Assembly: GCA_030595525.1 (NCBI GenBank) | Contig: JAUVDD010000008.1 | Coordinates: 1 to 17,687, forward strand | DNA: 17,687 nucleotides | Origin: Puniceicoccales bacterium | Lineage (GTDB): Bacteria; Verrucomicrobiota; Verrucomicrobiia; Opitutales; Oceanipulchritudinaceae | Direction of reading: 5' to 3' | Shown: positions 9,901 through 16,424 of the stretch, piece after piece | Layout of the letters: every line of letters begins with the position of its first letter | Numbering within the stretch: the first letter of the stretch is position 1 | Translations under genes and position numbers: made by a program | Notes under the pieces: generated by a model | Seen by the model: the letters and a program-made list of their open reading frames with translations, nothing else | The model's database searches: none | What the model was told of the DNA's origin: nothing

Positions 9901-11283
9901 TCTGTGTTACTCGAGTCTGGGTTATCACAAGAATCGTTGACCCAACAATTGCAGTCGTTGTGGGGCAAAGCGCTTCTGACACAAGTTGATCGATCCAAGC
10001 GTGGTGATCTGTGGGCCTATCACGCAACAAGTGGATGGGATTTTGGTTTGCTCCCGCAGTCATGGCAATACGACAGACTGGTTTATCTGAGTCTGGATCC
10101 TTCGATTCTTAAAAAGAGCCGGGAGGAAGTAGTAACTTTGCGGGATGGTTTTATCAGGAATGTAAATGCCTTAGCTGGGGTAAGTAGTTCTATTGCAGTT
10201 AACGGTTTTCTTCAAGAATTGGAATCTCTCGGATTCGAACAAGGACGTCGAATTGATCGAGAGCTTCTGGTTGGGGCTGGTCCAGGGGCTAATGGATGGC
10301 AACTGGTTGAAGCTGATCCAGAGGGCAAGTGGGTTGTATATTCCTGGAAGAGTGAAAACCTTCGATTCGATGAAGGCGTCGATGACTATATGTTAACCTT
10401 TGTATTGGTTGAGTCACCTGATCTTGAGAGGTTTTATCTCGGATCTGACGAGATTTCGGTGGGTGCATTTTTTGACTGGATTTCAGAATCCGTGGATTGG
10501 AATAACTTCTCTCACACATTTCCTGAGAGTGCATTCGGATCAGATTCCCTGCAAAAGGACATCGCTTGGAGAACAGGCCCGAGAGCCTGGACACTTGGGA
10601 CTGATAGAGAACTTTATGTTCCTGCAAATTGGCAAATCCAGAGTAATACCGCGGAAGTGCCTGTTTTGGGTGATTTCAAGGAACGACCCAACCGCTTTTC
10701 ACCCATAACATATATTACACCAGAAACTGCAAGGGCATGGGCGGAAACAATCAATTGCCGAATCCCAAGCACGAAAGAATTCACGGGACTGTCATCCTTG
10801 GCTATAACAAATCAGGCACGCCCAAATTTGCGCGATAGTTCCTGGGCGATGCATTGGACGTTCATTAAGGAGAAATTAGGACAGCACCATTCAAGTTGGC
10901 CAGATCAGGATTCTTTCATTCCAAGTGGCACGAAAATTTCTAATGGCATCGAAGCCAAAGCGGCGAATTCCTCTAATGATGATTTACTCTGGTTTGCAGA
11001 TGTTGGAAATCATTTGGAGGGTGCCGCAGTTATTGAAAATTTAATGGGCAATGTAGCCGAGTATTTTTATGATAGTGAAAAGGATTCGTATTCCGTTGGT
11101 GGAGGATCAGCCTTGTCACCATCGGAGGTCATATGGGACTCTCTCTACGAATTAGACAAGAATCCTACCATTGGATTCAGTGATGTAGGTTTTCGAATTG
11201 CGTTTGATGCCCCTACGCCCCTTCCAGGCCGAATATTGTTGGACGCCTTATCAAATGCTCCTGGTATTGAACTGGAGAAATAG
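6922..11283 (+). CDS. tagF: TagF-TM-helical-FGE/SUMF1 (TagR-like) fusion, T6SS regulator
   Basis: This protein has 1453 residues. Part 1, residues about 21-330, is a TagF-like domain: FGKHPGWDDHI near the start, IIGRMWASSDGKGRARYP resembling the TagF segment before its Y/F-P-L/M core, and a second half containing HIRLPYGSEMDEAEMFSAWL. Part 2, residues 360-379, is one membrane helix (WVLLIVFIAAIAIGAWFFF) between basic and acidic flanks. Part 3, about 380-1160, is a long helical region rich in Leu, Glu and Trp with no recognised domain. Part 4, about 1165-1445, is an FGE/SUMF1-like fold: FYLGSDEISVGAFFDWI (from 1171), ITYITPETARAWAE and CRIPSTKEF (about 1262-1287), GNVAEYF (1376-1382), VGGGS and IGFSDVGFRI. 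Only one cysteine (Cys1279) lies in part 4, so the catalytic cysteine pair of true FGE is absent. TagF is a cytoplasmic repressor of T6SS assembly, and TagR is a periplasmic FGE-like activator. The GTG start at 6922 lacks a clear ribosome-binding site; ATG 6982 (Met21) is an alternative. Confidence 0.82.
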   Translation: MEFYKQFLQSKGAPAGAGPGMHLTIFGKHPGWDDHIPDVGVTTETLSILKRDFYVRGIGGLIDAGTWDNMQEVDVLEGFNHLFVAQRGGEGIIGRMWASSDGKGRARYPMVAAIHSVNLPLRKSLPKLLWILEKLREDCISKTTEEDVLQIVNSNQEQLNSLTSELPTNNEGFKPSLRLLNRMISSEGLDDSVRHLRLLYEIKNKLEPFSPSNVEKLLPEETVPGEHIRLPYGSEMDEAEMFSAWLTYLRTQVSPRIPIFIAKPVVGEWMDAIVGHLDGKELLCLRSALHHIPCVTDLQYNISEEFKDSVEPQLTSISEWEQFPHEQSVFGVPPRRRGLDSSLATGDDETGGLKKSPLKWVLLIVFIAAIAIGAWFFFTRSKEPEPVLVEPTVSKVEDVEVSKEFDPNPEQAFAYLSDAENLWYPRLLRYARNSSVKDAWSRDQDLNSLLNFLNSQELRSKLEQVGIISGISQNDLVGMESDKKAAIVQLSKSIHSIEESLGNWKASQDLDQIRSFLSEVNAVSSLKEIDERLPPLEFERVLGDQIQNRLNSADYLDDARERIDQYKNSTQIISQQTLNSLSIVLEWCDKRIEGSTSLQELLDNISSLQRSLDQLTELLKEEPFAEESMLVLDSRYVSIGNGASEQFNLLIELYRDYKPLTGEDVPRLDLEQAYSMPDLEDDLETVRKLDPDFVSDPFLDRWKVVQSKFDSIAKIPAIRMNIDNIRSNSGEAMKLLDSLRLDVGKALAERSDPSGWYTALGLMVYGDDAFNEAWKRRVEKTVPQSMVSSLQEDNVAFIKKRQEMESWRRNFEESLKLKDSLRFPQLAENTSASANKRNNWIRDFHSILISESLAGFLDNLDIPFEGPTEEWSSLNEWKVEFDENVTDHFLSLESELSVLESDLHSIGEGAFPGLAERVQEVWSFEILEESALGLLEGLADLDAVNASTSSKDLISYLNTTAWDGLRWAAWRRLVSMENWPIESTDLDQLKRVASVLLESGLSQESLTQQLQSLWGKALLTQVDRSKRGDLWAYHATSGWDFGLLPQSWQYDRLVYLSLDPSILKKSREEVVTLRDGFIRNVNALAGVSSSIAVNGFLQELESLGFEQGRRIDRELLVGAGPGANGWQLVEADPEGKWVVYSWKSENLRFDEGVDDYMLTFVLVESPDLERFYLGSDEISVGAFFDWISESVDWNNFSHTFPESAFGSDSLQKDIAWRTGPRAWTLGTDRELYVPANWQIQSNTAEVPVLGDFKERPNRFSPITYITPETARAWAETINCRIPSTKEFTGLSSLAITNQARPNLRDSSWAMHWTFIKEKLGQHHSSWPDQDSFIPSGTKISNGIEAKAANSSNDDLLWFADVGNHLEGAAVIENLMGNVAEYFYDSEKDSYSVGGGSALSPSEVIWDSLYELDKNPTIGFSDVGFRIAFDAPTPLPGRILLDALSNAPGIELEK
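8047..8055 (+). other. Run of nine T inside the membrane helix codons of the fusion gene
   Basis: Codons 376-378 are three consecutive TTT (Phe), giving a nine-base homopolymer at the end of the membrane helix. Losing one T leads to a TAA stop about 15 codons later, and gaining one leads to a TGA about six codons after the tract. Slippage in either direction would therefore release a product of roughly 385-395 residues made of the TagF domain plus membrane helix. The tract and its downstream stops are read directly. Any use of it is inference. Confidence 0.6.
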
Positions 11284-11285
11284 TA

Positions 11286-11846
11286 TTACTTTCCCAGATT
11301 CTGCAGGAGCTTGTAGGTAATTCCCCATAGTGGCTGCGATTTGCCGGGAATTTTAATGGCTGGGAAAAATTTACGGCCGTTTGGGATATCTCCAACGATG
11401 GAAATCGTTTTGGATGGATCCTCCATGAGGTATAATGGGAACCAAAATGCATCAGCCACCTCCTTAAGATCCAATATAAATGGATTTGTGGATGAATATT
11501 TGTAGACGAAACATGAGATCACCATGGGAATACCGTCGGCGTCCATATCGGAAAGTTGGCCAAGATAATCGGAATCATCCAATCGTACTCCAATTTCTTC
11601 CAGGGTTTCCCGTTCAGCGGCTTGCCTGGGACTCTTGTCGATGGATTCGATTCGTCCCCCTGGCATGGCAAGATGACCGGACCAGGGATCGTTCTCATTT
11701 TTTGCACGCTCGATTAAGAGTACTTCCGGATGATTGAAATCGAACCGGATAATCATGGCAACCGCCGCTTGTCGTTTGCCACTATGGTCCATTAAGAGGG
11801 GAGGATGTGCGCTAAAATGAAGCTTGAACTGATCAGAACTTTTCAT
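11286..11846 (-). CDS. NUDIX hydrolase, CoA-pyrophosphatase-like
   Basis: This 186-residue protein has a NUDIX box at about 63-87: MPGGRIESIDKSP followed by AERETLEEIGV, with Arg79-Glu80 and Glu83-Glu84 supplying the metal-binding core. The spacing, with one extra residue before the R-E and an Asp at position 70, matches the NudL/CoA-pyrophosphatase subgroup, as does SGHLAMPGG just before it. The likely role is hydrolysis of a nucleoside diphosphate linked to another moiety (CoA or a nucleotide sugar) in the cytoplasm; the exact substrate is not determined. The start overlaps the stop of the upstream methyltransferase by four bases (ATGA), so the two are translated from one message. Its 3' end lies two bases from the end of the T6SS fusion gene on the other strand. 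No feature ties it to secretion. Confidence 0.88.
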   Translation of the reverse strand: MKSSDQFKLHFSAHPPLLMDHSGKRQAAVAMIIRFDFNHPEVLLIERAKNENDPWSGHLAMPGGRIESIDKSPRQAAERETLEEIGVRLDDSDYLGQLSDMDADGIPMVISCFVYKYSSTNPFILDLKEVADAFWFPLYLMEDPSKTISIVGDIPNGRKFFPAIKIPGKSQPLWGITYKLLQNLGK

Positions 11847-12439
11847 TCCACACGTGGTTTGCTGGCGACAACTTGTACAACAGCACTCATGCCCGTGTGC
11901 AAGGTGCCTTCGATTATTTCTCTTTTGATCTCTTGAGCATGATCAAATACAAGCCCGTTCAATTCTGATTTCAAAGCATCCAGGTTCATCAACAAGTCCT
12001 TTGTTCTGGGGCCACCGGTGCCAAGTTCGATTTGGTCGGGCGTGTAGGCCTCCAGAATGAAGACACCTCCTGGTCGTAATCCCCGGACTACCTTTTTGTG
12101 AAGGATGCGTCGAACAGGAATGGATAAGTGACAGAATATAGAAACGATGGCGTCCCATTGTTCACTTTCAATTTCATATTCCTCCAAGTCAGCGACGATT
12201 GTCTTGATTGATACACCACACTCATTGGCTAAGCGATTTGTTTTATTAAGACCTACCGCTGAAGCATCCACGGACATGACTGCATGTCCTTTTTGGGCTA
12301 AATATACACCATTTCTGCCTTCTCCGTCAGCGAGGCAAAGGATCCGGCCAGTTTTTAATTTCCTGCAGGATTTTTTGAGAAACTCATTTGGCTCTCTTCC
12401 ATAAACATACGCATCCTGAGCGAAGCGCTGATCCCACAT
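11843..12439 (-). CDS. Class I SAM-dependent methyltransferase
   Basis: From the chosen start this is a 198-residue Rossmann-fold methyltransferase of the small TehB/thiopurine-like type. It opens MWDQRFAQDAYVYGREPNEFL, a common opening of the family. Motif I is ILCLADGEGRNG at 33-44, the acidic residue at the end of strand 2 is Asp58 in VMSVDAS, and VADLEEYEI and LRPGGVFILEAYTPDQ correspond to the later motifs. A longer version from ATG 12463 adds MNEGETVN. I prefer 12439 because an AAGGAGAG ribosome-binding site sits nine bases before it and no such site precedes 12463. The substrate is unknown. It is first in an operon with the NUDIX gene, with a four-base overlap. The two could act together in nucleotide or cofactor clean-up, but that is inference. 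Confidence 0.87.
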   Translation of the reverse strand: MWDQRFAQDAYVYGREPNEFLKKSCRKLKTGRILCLADGEGRNGVYLAQKGHAVMSVDASAVGLNKTNRLANECGVSIKTIVADLEEYEIESEQWDAIVSIFCHLSIPVRRILHKKVVRGLRPGGVFILEAYTPDQIELGTGGPRTKDLLMNLDALKSELNGLVFDHAQEIKREIIEGTLHTGMSAVVQVVASKPRVE

Positions 12440-12448
12440 ATTTACTGT

Positions 12449-12456
12449 CTCTCCTT
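12449..12456 (-). promoter_or_regulatory. Ribosome-binding site deciding the methyltransferase start
   Basis: On the minus strand this reads AAGGAGAG, nine bases before the ATG at 12439. It lies inside the coding sequence that a start at 12463 would imply, and so favours the shorter protein. Confidence 0.6.
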
Positions 12457-12534
12457 CATTCATCTCTACTTTGAGCCGATCTTGGAATAGTCGATATTTC
12501 AGATCAACTACTATTCTTAATGACTAACGTACGC

Positions 12535-12563
12535 TTGACAGCCCAATTACTGGGGGGCACATT
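12535..12563 (+). promoter_or_regulatory. Possible sigma-70-type promoter for the symporter pair
   Basis: A perfect TTGACA lies at 12535-12540 in the 150-bp divergent gap. The hexamer at the standard 17-bp distance (CACATT, 12558-12563) matches the -10 consensus at only three positions. The placement, 27-55 bases before the small membrane gene, is sensible, but the weak -10 makes this tentative. I saw nothing comparable for the divergent methyltransferase. Confidence 0.25.
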
Positions 12564-12589
12564 CAGCGCTCTTGTGGCCCGTTAAGAAG

Positions 12590-12919
12590 ATGACAAATAA
12601 CCTACCTTCACTCCGTTCAATAGTACTGGGGACAGTTGTGACCCTAGTCCTGCTCATTTTTATCTATACCTATCCCCGGCTGATAATTGCCTGGCTAGGT
12701 GAGGCGAATCCTTGGACCAGCTATCTATATTTATATGGATTTGGTGGTGGATTTTTCTTGATCGGAATATTCCTCATACTTCGAACTGGAGCCTGTCGTA
12801 TGGATCGTGGTCACGACAAACTTTGGTTTTGGGTCCTCATATTGGGCTTTATCTTTTTCGCGACTATTCACGCCCTGTGGATTGTGGCAGCATTGAAAAT
12901 TCCATACGCAGGGGTATAA
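12590..12919 (+). CDS. Small three-helix membrane protein, next to symporter
   Basis: From ATG 12590 this is a protein of 109 residues with three hydrophobic helices: about 10-31 (SIVLGTVVTLVLLIFIYTY), 44-66 (YLYLYGFGGGFFLIGIFLIL) and 80-102 (LWFWVLILGFIFFATIHALW). The frame can be extended to a TTG at 12572, adding MWPVKK, but the ATG is the more ordinary choice; neither has a strong ribosome-binding site. I do not recognise the family. It ends four bases before the symporter start, so the two are co-transcribed and probably co-translated. This makes it a candidate accessory subunit or assembly factor of the transporter. It does not resemble the DUF4212 partner known from some acetate-type symporters, judged by eye only. 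Confidence 0.72.
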   Translation: MTNNLPSLRSIVLGTVVTLVLLIFIYTYPRLIIAWLGEANPWTSYLYLYGFGGGFFLIGIFLILRTGACRMDRGHDKLWFWVLILGFIFFATIHALWIVAALKIPYAGV

Positions 12920-12923
12920 GATC

Positions 12924-14828
12924 ATGGAACACGGTTTTGGAATCGATCTCCCGCTGACAGCGAGCATTATTATTGGTGTAATCGTTGTTGGGTACTTTAT
13001 CCTGATTACAGCGTTTGGAACATACTTTTCAAGATTCAGTCGGGACATTAACGACTTTTTCTTCAGTGGTCAGCGCTTCTCCTGGTGGCTGGCGGCCGCC
13101 AGCATGGTGGCCACGGGTATTGGCAGTTACAGTTATCTGAAGTATTCGGAACAGGGCTTCCTGACGGGGACCAGCAGCACGATGACCTACATGAATGACT
13201 GGTTCATCGTTCCATTCTTCATGTTTGGTTGGTTACCGATCATTTATTTTGCACGAGTCCGTTCCATTCCGGAGTACTTTGAACGCCGGTTTAACCGGAC
13301 AGCCCGGTACATTGCCGTGTGCATCATCCTGGCGTACATGTTCTTCTATATTGGCTACAATCTCTTCACGATTGGAATCGCATTGGAAGGTATGTTCGGG
13401 ATGCCGCTGATTTATACTGTCCCAATAGTTGCCATATTCCTTGGCGCCTACGTAACATTCGGAGGGCAAACCGCTGTTATTTTCACTGACCTGTTTCAGG
13501 GGGTAATGCTCTACATAGCAGGTGGTCTGGCTATTTTTGCAGGAGTTGCGGCACTCGGCGGCTTCGGAGAATGGTGGGCATACCTCCCGGAAACTCACAG
13601 GTTGCCGTTCGTTCATTTAACAGATGATCCCAAATTCAATACCGCGGGACTATTCTGGGGAGAAGCACTAGCAGGAAGCATTGCCTTCTCATTCATGAAT
13701 CAGGGCTTTATCATGCGGTATCTTGCCATCAAGAGCGTGCACGATGGTCGCAAGGCGGCTCTTTTTAATGTGATCGTGACTCTGCCATTTTCGGCAATCA
13801 TCGTTGGTGCGGTTGGCTGGATTGCCAAATCATTGATAGTCAAACAGGCTGTAGTTGGTGGAGCTTTGGAAGGGCTGGATCCCATCCAAATTGAGAATAC
13901 ATTCCACACCTTCATTGTTGTTACCTGGGAAACTCTGCACCAGAATTCCTTGTTGTTCGGATTTGTTATCGCAGCTTTGACCGCTGCCTTGATGTCGACG
14001 ATCGATACGCTGATCAACGCCTGTGCGGCAATTGGCATCTACGATATTTACAAACCCCTGATAAAGCCTGATGCAGATGATAAGCATTATCTGAAAGCAG
14101 CGCGCTGGGCCTCAGTCATCGCTACCGTGATTGGTGTATTATTAGTCATCTGGTTCGCCCGGCAAAAGGGTAGCCTGATGCAAATTCACTACAAGGGTAT
14201 CATGGTCATCATCCCATCGATTGTTACTACAATCTTCCTTGGGGTATTCTGGAAACGATTTACCGCCCCCGCTGCCTGTATCTCGATGGTGGTAGGAGCT
14301 GTTTTTACGCTGATTACAAATTGGAATCCGGAGTGGATTGACCCACTTTCCAAATTTGTATGCGGCCCGGAGAACAATATCTATATCTACATGCGGGCAG
14401 CCTATGGAATGCTGATTACGGCAATCTTCGGGGTCGGAATCACTTTGTTTACCAAACCTAAGACTTCGGAAGAAATTGCTGGCCTGACAGTAGGCACTCT
14501 CGATGCAGGAATGGCCAAATACAAGGGTGGGACACCAAACCATACAGTTGGTAAGAAAGTGCCGCGTCTTCCTGTTATTATCGACAATTCCATGCCAAAC
14601 TCAGTGATTTCAATCTCTCGGAAGAGCATGGAACTGTTGAAAGCAGAAGAGGGAGACCTCGTCTACATGGCAGACAGTCGTTGGTACCTGGGTGGATTAC
14701 GTTCAGAACACGTCAAGGCTGGTGCAGTACATGAGAGAGATGACAATGCGGTTATTCTATCGAATGAAACCTTCAAAGAAGCTTACTTACTTGAGGGCAG
14801 ACCTGTTACTCTCGAGAAGATTTTCTAA
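12924..14828 (+). CDS. Solute:sodium symporter (SSS family) with C-terminal soluble domain
   Basis: This 634-residue polytopic inner-membrane transporter of the SSS (LeuT-fold) family is predicted to import a solute with Na+. Typical marks are DFFFSGQRFSWWLAAASMVATGIGSYSYL in the first core helices, IPEYFERRFNRTAR, FTDLFQGVMLY, and AALTAALMSTIDTLINACAAI near 352-372, the helix that carries the Na+-site Ser/Thr in vSGLT-type proteins. About 13 membrane helices run to near residue 518. The last 90 residues (about 545-634) form a soluble, beta-looking domain, VPRLPVIIDNSMPNSVISIS...SRWYLGGLRSEHV...RPVTLEKIF, which is not part of the transporter core. The substrate cannot be told; sugars, acids and nucleosides are all possible. 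A GGGG stretch precedes the ATG by nine bases. The gene is the second of a pair with the small membrane protein and ends 12 bp from a convergent gene. Confidence 0.92.
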   Translation: MEHGFGIDLPLTASIIIGVIVVGYFILITAFGTYFSRFSRDINDFFFSGQRFSWWLAAASMVATGIGSYSYLKYSEQGFLTGTSSTMTYMNDWFIVPFFMFGWLPIIYFARVRSIPEYFERRFNRTARYIAVCIILAYMFFYIGYNLFTIGIALEGMFGMPLIYTVPIVAIFLGAYVTFGGQTAVIFTDLFQGVMLYIAGGLAIFAGVAALGGFGEWWAYLPETHRLPFVHLTDDPKFNTAGLFWGEALAGSIAFSFMNQGFIMRYLAIKSVHDGRKAALFNVIVTLPFSAIIVGAVGWIAKSLIVKQAVVGGALEGLDPIQIENTFHTFIVVTWETLHQNSLLFGFVIAALTAALMSTIDTLINACAAIGIYDIYKPLIKPDADDKHYLKAARWASVIATVIGVLLVIWFARQKGSLMQIHYKGIMVIIPSIVTTIFLGVFWKRFTAPAACISMVVGAVFTLITNWNPEWIDPLSKFVCGPENNIYIYMRAAYGMLITAIFGVGITLFTKPKTSEEIAGLTVGTLDAGMAKYKGGTPNHTVGKKVPRLPVIIDNSMPNSVISISRKSMELLKAEEGDLVYMADSRWYLGGLRSEHVKAGAVHERDDNAVILSNETFKEAYLLEGRPVTLEKIF

Positions 14829-14840
14829 GGAAAAAGTCTC

Positions 14841-16424
14841 TTAGTTTAACACTTCGGGAAGGACTTTCACGTCGACCCAACCCATTATTGTGTCTGATTC
14901 AAAGTCCAATATCAGGACGCTCCCGTCTTCCCATGTCTTGGTGAACCCATACTTGATGTCCCTTCTCCTGAAGTCCCACCATTCGTCCACTTCGACATCT
15001 GCATAGGGTGGGCGAATAAAGGTTTTCGGTTTTTCCCAAGTGTCCAAGGCGTGATACGTCGGGATGGGAATTGAATTCTCTTCTAAAACCGGCTTTAATT
15101 TGAGATTTCGGATGTAGCGTTCCTGATACATAGGATCCACCTCTAATTGAAAAAAGACCATGTTCGGTTCTACAACAATTGTTTTGGCCCGGCTCATGGT
15201 TGTAATTTCTGCCAATAAACTTGCAGCTGTTGGTTCTGGTCGGAGTACCCAATAGATGCCGACAGTCCAGCAAATCACCACAGAGGTGAGTGTGAAGAGG
15301 ATTTTCAGGGACCAGATGCGTTTCGGCTTTCCGGTAAATTCTACTTCGACTGGTTTCTTGCCAGACATGGCTTTTGGATCAGCTTGAGCCAATTCGACAC
15401 TGGATTTTCCGCTTGTGTTGGATTTGGGAATGGCAGCTGGTTGGAAAGACGGAATAGGAGTGGGGCCAGCTTTGCCTCTTAGTCTTAGTGAGGATTTTTT
15501 CTTGAAATTGACTTTCGAATTTTTCTTCGCGGATGATTGGTCCTGATTCTTCTTATCATCACTCTTATTTGTGGAAACTGCTGCAGGCGTTAATTTGAGC
15601 TTTGATTTTCCTTGAGGGATTCTCGGCTGAACTACCGGTTTAGGAGGTTCCTTTTCTGGATGCAGGCCCAAAACTAATTCCGATTCCGGTTCAGGCTCGA
15701 TTGCGTTTATTGACTTGGGAGGTGATTCCGTTTCTCCGGCACCCTGATCCTCTTTGTTTTTAGGAAGTACTTCATTTACTGTTTCGGATTCTTTGAGATT
15801 AGCAGCCTTCGCGGATTCAATAACTATTCGGGGAAGCTGTTTTCCTGGAGATGGAGAAGACTTCTTAACTGGTTCAGATACCTGTTCCTTCTTCGGCTCA
15901 ATATGAGTATTTTCTGATTTCTGTAATTCTGGTTGAGGAATCGGGTCAAGAGGCTTTAGCGGAGAAATTTGTGGTTGCCAGTGAGGCTTCTGCTCGGGAA
16001 GTGGAGTAGGGGTCGGCGCGCGTGATTCAAGAGCGCTGTCGGGAGCCATCGGATTGATTCTGAGGAGCAGGCCCTCTTCCCATTCGAATTCGCGATGCCT
16101 TAATAAATGGAAAGCATTCCCCTTGGCATGATAATGATCCAAACGGATTTGCTTAGGAGGCGAAGACCAATTTGGGGTTCTACGTGACCATTCACCCTGG
16201 AAAATCCAATCTGCATCCCATTTTGCTGCCATTAGATGAAGATGATCCGGATAATCGCTCCGGGTCTCATATTCCATCAGTTTTTCCAGTGAATAGTGGT
16301 GCGCATCAGCAAACTTCTCTGCTGCGTCCCATGTAAAGAAAACACCCTTGGCAGAGTCTTGATCGACGAGCACAAAGACCCGTTGCCGGGTCGAGCGATA
16401 TCCACTTTTTACTGGTCTCGCCAC
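14841..16424 (-). CDS. Single-pass membrane protein with long Pro/Glu/Lys-rich linker
   Basis: This 527-residue protein is of unknown function. Residues 1-about 125 form a Trp- and His-rich, presumably cytoplasmic domain (VFVLVDQDSAKGVFFTWDAAEKF near the start). Residues about 126-365 are a low-complexity linker rich in Pro, Glu, Lys and Ser (PTPTPLPEQKP, EPEPESE, EKEPPKP). A membrane helix at about 372-395 (ILFTLTSVVICWTVGIYWVL) leads to a 130-residue outside domain (FFQLEVDPMYQERYIRNL, DVEVDEWWDFRRRD, ending DVKVLPEVLN). There is no signal peptide, so the topology should be N-in/C-out. The start is GTG at 16424, marked by a perfect AAGGAGGT five bases upstream and nested in the end of the preceding gene, a 16-bp overlap. 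The linker is long enough to reach across periplasm or cytoplasm. I do not recognise the family; context suggests a membrane partner of the upstream surface-type protein. Confidence 0.8.
   Translation of the reverse strand: MARPVKSGYRSTRQRVFVLVDQDSAKGVFFTWDAAEKFADAHHYSLEKLMEYETRSDYPDHLHLMAAKWDADWIFQGEWSRRTPNWSSPPKQIRLDHYHAKGNAFHLLRHREFEWEEGLLLRINPMAPDSALESRAPTPTPLPEQKPHWQPQISPLKPLDPIPQPELQKSENTHIEPKKEQVSEPVKKSSPSPGKQLPRIVIESAKAANLKESETVNEVLPKNKEDQGAGETESPPKSINAIEPEPESELVLGLHPEKEPPKPVVQPRIPQGKSKLKLTPAAVSTNKSDDKKNQDQSSAKKNSKVNFKKKSSLRLRGKAGPTPIPSFQPAAIPKSNTSGKSSVELAQADPKAMSGKKPVEVEFTGKPKRIWSLKILFTLTSVVICWTVGIYWVLRPEPTAASLLAEITTMSRAKTIVVEPNMVFFQLEVDPMYQERYIRNLKLKPVLEENSIPIPTYHALDTWEKPKTFIRPPYADVEVDEWWDFRRRDIKYGFTKTWEDGSVLILDFESDTIMGWVDVKVLPEVLN

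Noticed and set aside
11286..12439. NUDIX hydrolase and methyltransferase as T6SS effector and immunity genes
   Set aside because: They lie on the opposite strand in their own operon, have no toxin-like fusion or PAAR/VgrG/Rhs linkage, and look like ordinary cytoplasmic enzymes.
12440..12589. Possible regulatory RNA or riboswitch in the divergent 150-bp gap
   Set aside because: No extended stem structure or known riboswitch core was seen; only a TTGACA with a poor -10.
13233..13616. 127-residue minus-strand open frame inside the symporter
   Set aside because: It is antisense to clear SSS-family sequence, with composition unlike a membrane or soluble family and no start signal.
14825..14844. 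Inverted repeat CTAAG/CTTAG between the convergent symporter and minus-strand operon
   Set aside because: The five-base stem with an 11-base AT-rich loop overlaps both stop codons and lacks a GC-rich stem and T tail, so it is too weak to call a terminator.
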